This document shows, in pieces, positions 5,594-7,888 of a stretch of 7,888 nucleotides of DNA. The position numbers and the translations under genes were made by a program. The notes below the pieces were generated by a model, which made no database searches, was not told where the DNA came from, and saw nothing but the letters and a program-made list of their open reading frames with translations. The stretch comes from JBEKJU01 sp050011095 (GTDB lineage Bacteria > Desulfobacterota > Syntrophorhabdia > Syntrophorhabdales > WCHB1-27), in assembly GCA_050011095.1 (NCBI GenBank), contig JBEKJU010000167.1, forward strand, positions 1-7,888, in the 5' to 3' direction. How positions within the stretch are numbered: position 1 is the first letter of the stretch; each line of letters starts with the position of its first letter.

Positions 5594-5636
5594 GTTTATC
5601 ATTATGAGCAAATTAGTTCTCACTTTGAGAATAAAC
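5594..5636. promoter_or_regulatory. Nested inverted repeats, candidate enhancer site for the sigma-54 activator
   Basis: TTCTCA-CTT-TGAGAA (5617-5631) is a perfect inverted repeat. It is flanked by GTTTAT (5594-5599) and its complement ATAAAC (5631-5636), and a further half-site TGAGCA lies at 5605-5610. These sit about 90-130 bp upstream of the predicted sigma-54 start, the usual place for dimeric activators of the XylR/DmpR kind. The sequence is not the XylR/DmpR consensus, so it would be specific to this regulator. Confidence 0.5.
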
Positions 5637-5638
5637 TG

Positions 5639-5647
5639 TGCTACACT
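5639..5647 (+). promoter_or_regulatory. Possible extended -10 promoter for the regulator gene
   Basis: TGCTACACT fits an extended -10 element (TG-n-TAnnnT) and is about 50 bp upstream of the regulator start. No good -35 hexamer is found at 16-18 bp. The inverted repeat at 5617-5631 covers the -35 region, so a bound activator would block this promoter, as is known for autoregulated XylR-type genes. Weak by sequence alone. Confidence 0.3.
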
Positions 5648-5684
5648 CAAAACATGGTTCGGACAGTGATATAAACAGATAGAG

Positions 5685-5693
5685 AAAAGGGGG
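5685..5693 (+). promoter_or_regulatory. Ribosome binding site that decides the regulator start
   Basis: AAAAGGGGG ends directly against ATG 5694 but lies six bases before ATG 5700. Normal spacing therefore favours 5700 as the start, two codons inside the longest frame. Confidence 0.7.
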
Positions 5694-5699
5694 ATGCAC

Positions 5700-7304
5700 A
5701 TGAAAGTGGACGAACTGGATCTGCAAAATCTCCTGTCCTTCAGCCCAAAGGGCGGCGTCATACAGTTTATGGGTCATCGTGTTCTTCTGTTCGATACCGT
5801 TGCCATGGGCCTTTTGCGTAGGGAACTCATAAGTAGCCTCGGCGTATCTGCTGCGCGGAACATACTCACCCGTCTGGGCTATGCTCATGGCTGGCTGGCA
5901 GCTGACCACCTGGGTTCGGAATTTCCAGACCTGCTCAAGGACTTCAGGTTCGGGCCGGCCTTTCTAATGCTGCAAGGGCTGGTCAACGTCAGGGAATTCA
6001 GATGTAATTTTGATGATCACCCGCATCATACAATATGCACGTTTGAAGATTCTTACGAGGCAGAACAGCATATCCTGCAATTCGGAGTCGGTGAGGAACC
6101 GGCATGCTGGACTTTGACTGGGTACGTGAGTGGTTATAGCAGCCGAGTCGCGGGACGGGAAACGTATTGCATCGAACATAAGTGCATAGGAAAGGGTGAT
6201 GCACTTTGCTCCATAGAAAGTCGGCTCAAGGAAGATTGGGAAGGCGCTATTGATGACCAACTCCTTTTCTTCGAGAAAGAAAGCATAGGGGATGTGCTCA
6301 ACGAGGTGGTGACGAAACTGCGGCGTGCCGAGAGACGCCTGTGGCAGGTCAGAAAGTTCATAGAAAGCGACATCCGTGCGCCGGGCATTGTGGTCAGAAG
6401 CAAGGTCATGCTGGATATCTTAGACATTGCCAAGCGTGCGGCTGCGGTTGACTCGTCTGTTATAATAACCGGTGAAAGCGGCGCCGGAAAGGAAAAGGTC
6501 GCACGATTCATCCACAACGAATCGCCGAGAGTCGGACGGCCGTTTGTAGCCGTGAACTGTAGCGCGGTTGCGGAAGCTTTGCTCGAAAGTGAGTTTTTCG
6601 GGCACCTCAAGGGCTCCTTCACGGGTGCCGATAAAGACCGGATCGGCCTTTTCGAAGCTGCAAACGGGGGCACGATATTCCTCGACGAGATCGCAGAGAT
6701 GCCGCAAGGCATGCAGGCAAAACTCCTTCGCGCACTGCAGGAGAAAAGAATACGACGGGTGGGCGAAAACAATTCGCGTCCTGTAGATGTCAAAATCATC
6801 GCGGCTACGAACCGCAACATAGAAGATGACGTCAAAACAGGACGTTTTCGCAAAGATTTGTATTACCGTTTATGTGTCATCGAACTTTTCGTGCCCCCGC
6901 TCCGTGAACGGACTGAGGATATCTTACCGCTCGCACGTTTCTTCCTCGATAGGAGTATGAAGAAAATGGGCCGGACGGTGACGGGTTTTTCCCCGGATGC
7001 GGCCGAGCACCTTTTGCTCTATGATTGGCCGGGGAACATCCGCGAGCTGCACAATGTTGTTGAACGGGCAGTGGCTCTTTGCTCCACGAGTATGATCAAG
7101 GCGGAAGACCTCCCCCCTGCTTTGCGCAAAGGAGCACTCCAATCAACTGGAAACGACGACATCAGGCCGCTTGACGAGATCGAGCGCAAGTACATCCTGA
7201 CAGTGTTAGAAATGACCAAAGGCGACAAGAGACTGGCGGCACAAAAACTGAATATCGGGCTCGCATCTCTTTATCGAAGACTGAAAGAGTATGGCCTCGG
7301 CTGA
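5700..7304 (+). CDS. Sigma-54-dependent activator with XylR_N and V4R sensor domains (XylR/DmpR type)
   Basis: A full-length enhancer-binding regulator of about 534 residues. Numbering is from the longer ATG at 5694 (536 residues). Residues 1-110 match XylR_N, the aromatic-sensing part, with GYAHGWLAADHLG. Residues about 110-175 are a V4R domain. Cys138, Cys164 and Cys172 keep the 26- and 8-residue spacing of zinc ligands known in the phenol sensor MopR. A linker follows with the helical stretch LRRAERRLWQVR. The AAA+ domain has Walker A GESGAGKE (260-267), the sigma-54 contact loop GSFTGA (307-312), Walker B GGTIFLDEI (325-333) and RERTED (404-409). A Fis-type helix-turn-helix closes the protein (496-535). 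There is no receiver domain, so it is a one-component cytoplasmic sensor. It is transcribed divergently from the sigma-54 promoter at 5516-5530, the likely target. The inducer is probably an aromatic compound; which one cannot be read from sequence. Confidence 0.95.
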   Translation: MKVDELDLQNLLSFSPKGGVIQFMGHRVLLFDTVAMGLLRRELISSLGVSAARNILTRLGYAHGWLAADHLGSEFPDLLKDFRFGPAFLMLQGLVNVREFRCNFDDHPHHTICTFEDSYEAEQHILQFGVGEEPACWTLTGYVSGYSSRVAGRETYCIEHKCIGKGDALCSIESRLKEDWEGAIDDQLLFFEKESIGDVLNEVVTKLRRAERRLWQVRKFIESDIRAPGIVVRSKVMLDILDIAKRAAAVDSSVIITGESGAGKEKVARFIHNESPRVGRPFVAVNCSAVAEALLESEFFGHLKGSFTGADKDRIGLFEAANGGTIFLDEIAEMPQGMQAKLLRALQEKRIRRVGENNSRPVDVKIIAATNRNIEDDVKTGRFRKDLYYRLCVIELFVPPLRERTEDILPLARFFLDRSMKKMGRTVTGFSPDAAEHLLLYDWPGNIRELHNVVERAVALCSTSMIKAEDLPPALRKGALQSTGNDDIRPLDEIERKYILTVLEMTKGDKRLAAQKLNIGLASLYRRLKEYGLG

Positions 7305-7308
7305 TCGA

Positions 7309-7318
7309 CGGTATACCG
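7309..7318. repeat. Palindrome CGGTATACCG after the regulator gene
   Basis: CGGTATACCG is a perfect 10-bp palindrome five bases after the regulator stop. Its part GTATACCGG also occurs at 3635-3643, in the palindrome pair upstream of the swivel-domain gene. No T run follows, so it is not an intrinsic terminator. A shared protein-binding site is possible but unproven. Confidence 0.3.
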
Positions 7319-7370
7319 GGTTGGCTCTTCTTCTCGGTGATTCGAGGTCATCCAGATATTAACCCTACAA

Positions 7371-7796
7371 CGAAAGTGCAGGTTCCCTGAGGATCTTGAG
7401 TTCAAAACGAAACCGCAGCTTGCGGTCGACCTCTTGAAGGAGATCGTCAAGGACGGACAAATTCCGTTCCGCTTCGTTGTCGCCGACAGCGCCTATGGGA
7501 ACAGCCCCGATTTCATCGATGCCGTGGATGGGCTTTTGGGCGTTACATACTTTGTGGCCATGCCTGACGACACGCTCTGCTGGCTGCGAAGGCCGCTTGT
7601 GGTGAAAAAGGAGTACCGCTTCAAGGGAGAAATCCGCTCAAAGCTTCATCTCAAAGACGAGAAGGACCCTGTGTCGTGTGAAGCATTTGCCAAGAACCTC
7701 AACAGCTTCTTCTGGTACCGGCGGAAGGTTTCGGAAGGAACCAAGGGGCCTGTAGAATACGAGTTCACTAAGTACCCTATCTCGAAAGTCCGGTGA
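7371..7796 (+). pseudogene. Internal relic of an IS701-like DDE transposase
   Basis: The frame reads FPEDLEFKTKPQLAVDLLKE, then IPFRFVVADSAYGNSPDFID, then VTYFVAMPDDTLCW, and later NSFFWYRRKVSEGTKGPVEY and EFTK. F-V-V-A-D-S-x-Y-G with the second catalytic Asp, and the later W-Y-R-R-K-V..G-x-x-x-Y-E-F segment, are typical of IS701-type transposases. The N-terminal third, including the first catalytic Asp, is missing. After EFTKY the family sequence is replaced by PISKVR and a stop at 7794-7796, so the C-terminal catalytic Glu region is gone too. There is no start with a ribosome site; TTG 7434 is only the first nominal start codon in the frame. An internal fragment of a dead element. Confidence 0.75.
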
Positions 7797-7888
7797 CGTA
7801 TTATGCCGCACAAACCGACTCCAGAGATGAGTTTGAGAGTTTATGCAACAAGCCTGAGAGGTCCTTTCTAGTGAATTTCCACTCGAAG
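7797..7888. other. Right edge, nothing recognised
   Basis: These bases follow the truncated transposase and show no clear gene, terminal repeat or RNA. The break in transposase homology just before 7796 suggests a rearrangement junction here. Confidence 0.3.

Noticed and set aside
6134..6853. Long minus frame opposite the regulator gene
   Set aside because: It is the antisense shadow of the AAA+ region, whose plus-strand motifs are unmistakable.

Overview
The window looks like chromosomal DNA of an anaerobic, probably deltaproteobacterial (Desulfobacterota or Syntrophorhabdus-like) aromatic-degrading bacterium. That placement is an inference from three things: a sigma-54 regulator with XylR_N and V4R sensor domains, modular PEP-synthase-like proteins of the phenylphosphate-synthase kind, and many decayed insertion sequences. 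No marker gene fixes the taxon.

Left part (1-1062) is a graveyard. A short open frame runs off the left edge and holds a strong stem-loop (12-55). A minus-strand relic of a STAND/NACHT-type signalling ATPase (about 200-595) is broken by an in-frame stop. It abuts a plus-strand C-terminal relic of an IS1182-like transposase (599-827), which is broken by a 4-bp CCGG duplication and an amber codon.

Centre (1063-5183) is a minus-strand cluster, in transcription order: a Tm-1-like/UPF0261 protein carrying an internal 3 x 33-bp tandem repeat (5183-3816); an IS630-like helix-turn-helix relic (3812-3663); a stand-alone PEP-synthase swivelling domain whose catalytic histidine is replaced by serine (3596-3216); a second, normal-length Tm-1-like/UPF0261 paralogue (2880-1639); and a PEP-synthase-like linker-region fragment with a one-base frameshift in a G run (1583-1063). 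The genes have good Shine-Dalgarno sequences, so the cluster was a working operon and at least part may still be.

Control region (5184-5699): on the minus strand there is a near-consensus sigma-54 promoter, TGGTACAGTACTTGCA, ending at 5516. About 320 nt of structured leader follow it before the first Tm-1-like gene. Nested inverted repeats (5594-5636) lie about 90-130 bp upstream of the predicted start, where an enhancer-binding activator would bind. The divergent gene (5700-7304, plus strand) encodes just such an activator.

Right end (7305-7888): an IS701-like transposase relic lacking both termini.

The unifying idea is an aromatic-sensing sigma-54 regulon controlling duplicated Tm-1-like nucleotide-binding proteins and split, histidine-less PEP-synthase modules. 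The parts are recognisable families; their assembly and its function are not something I can name.
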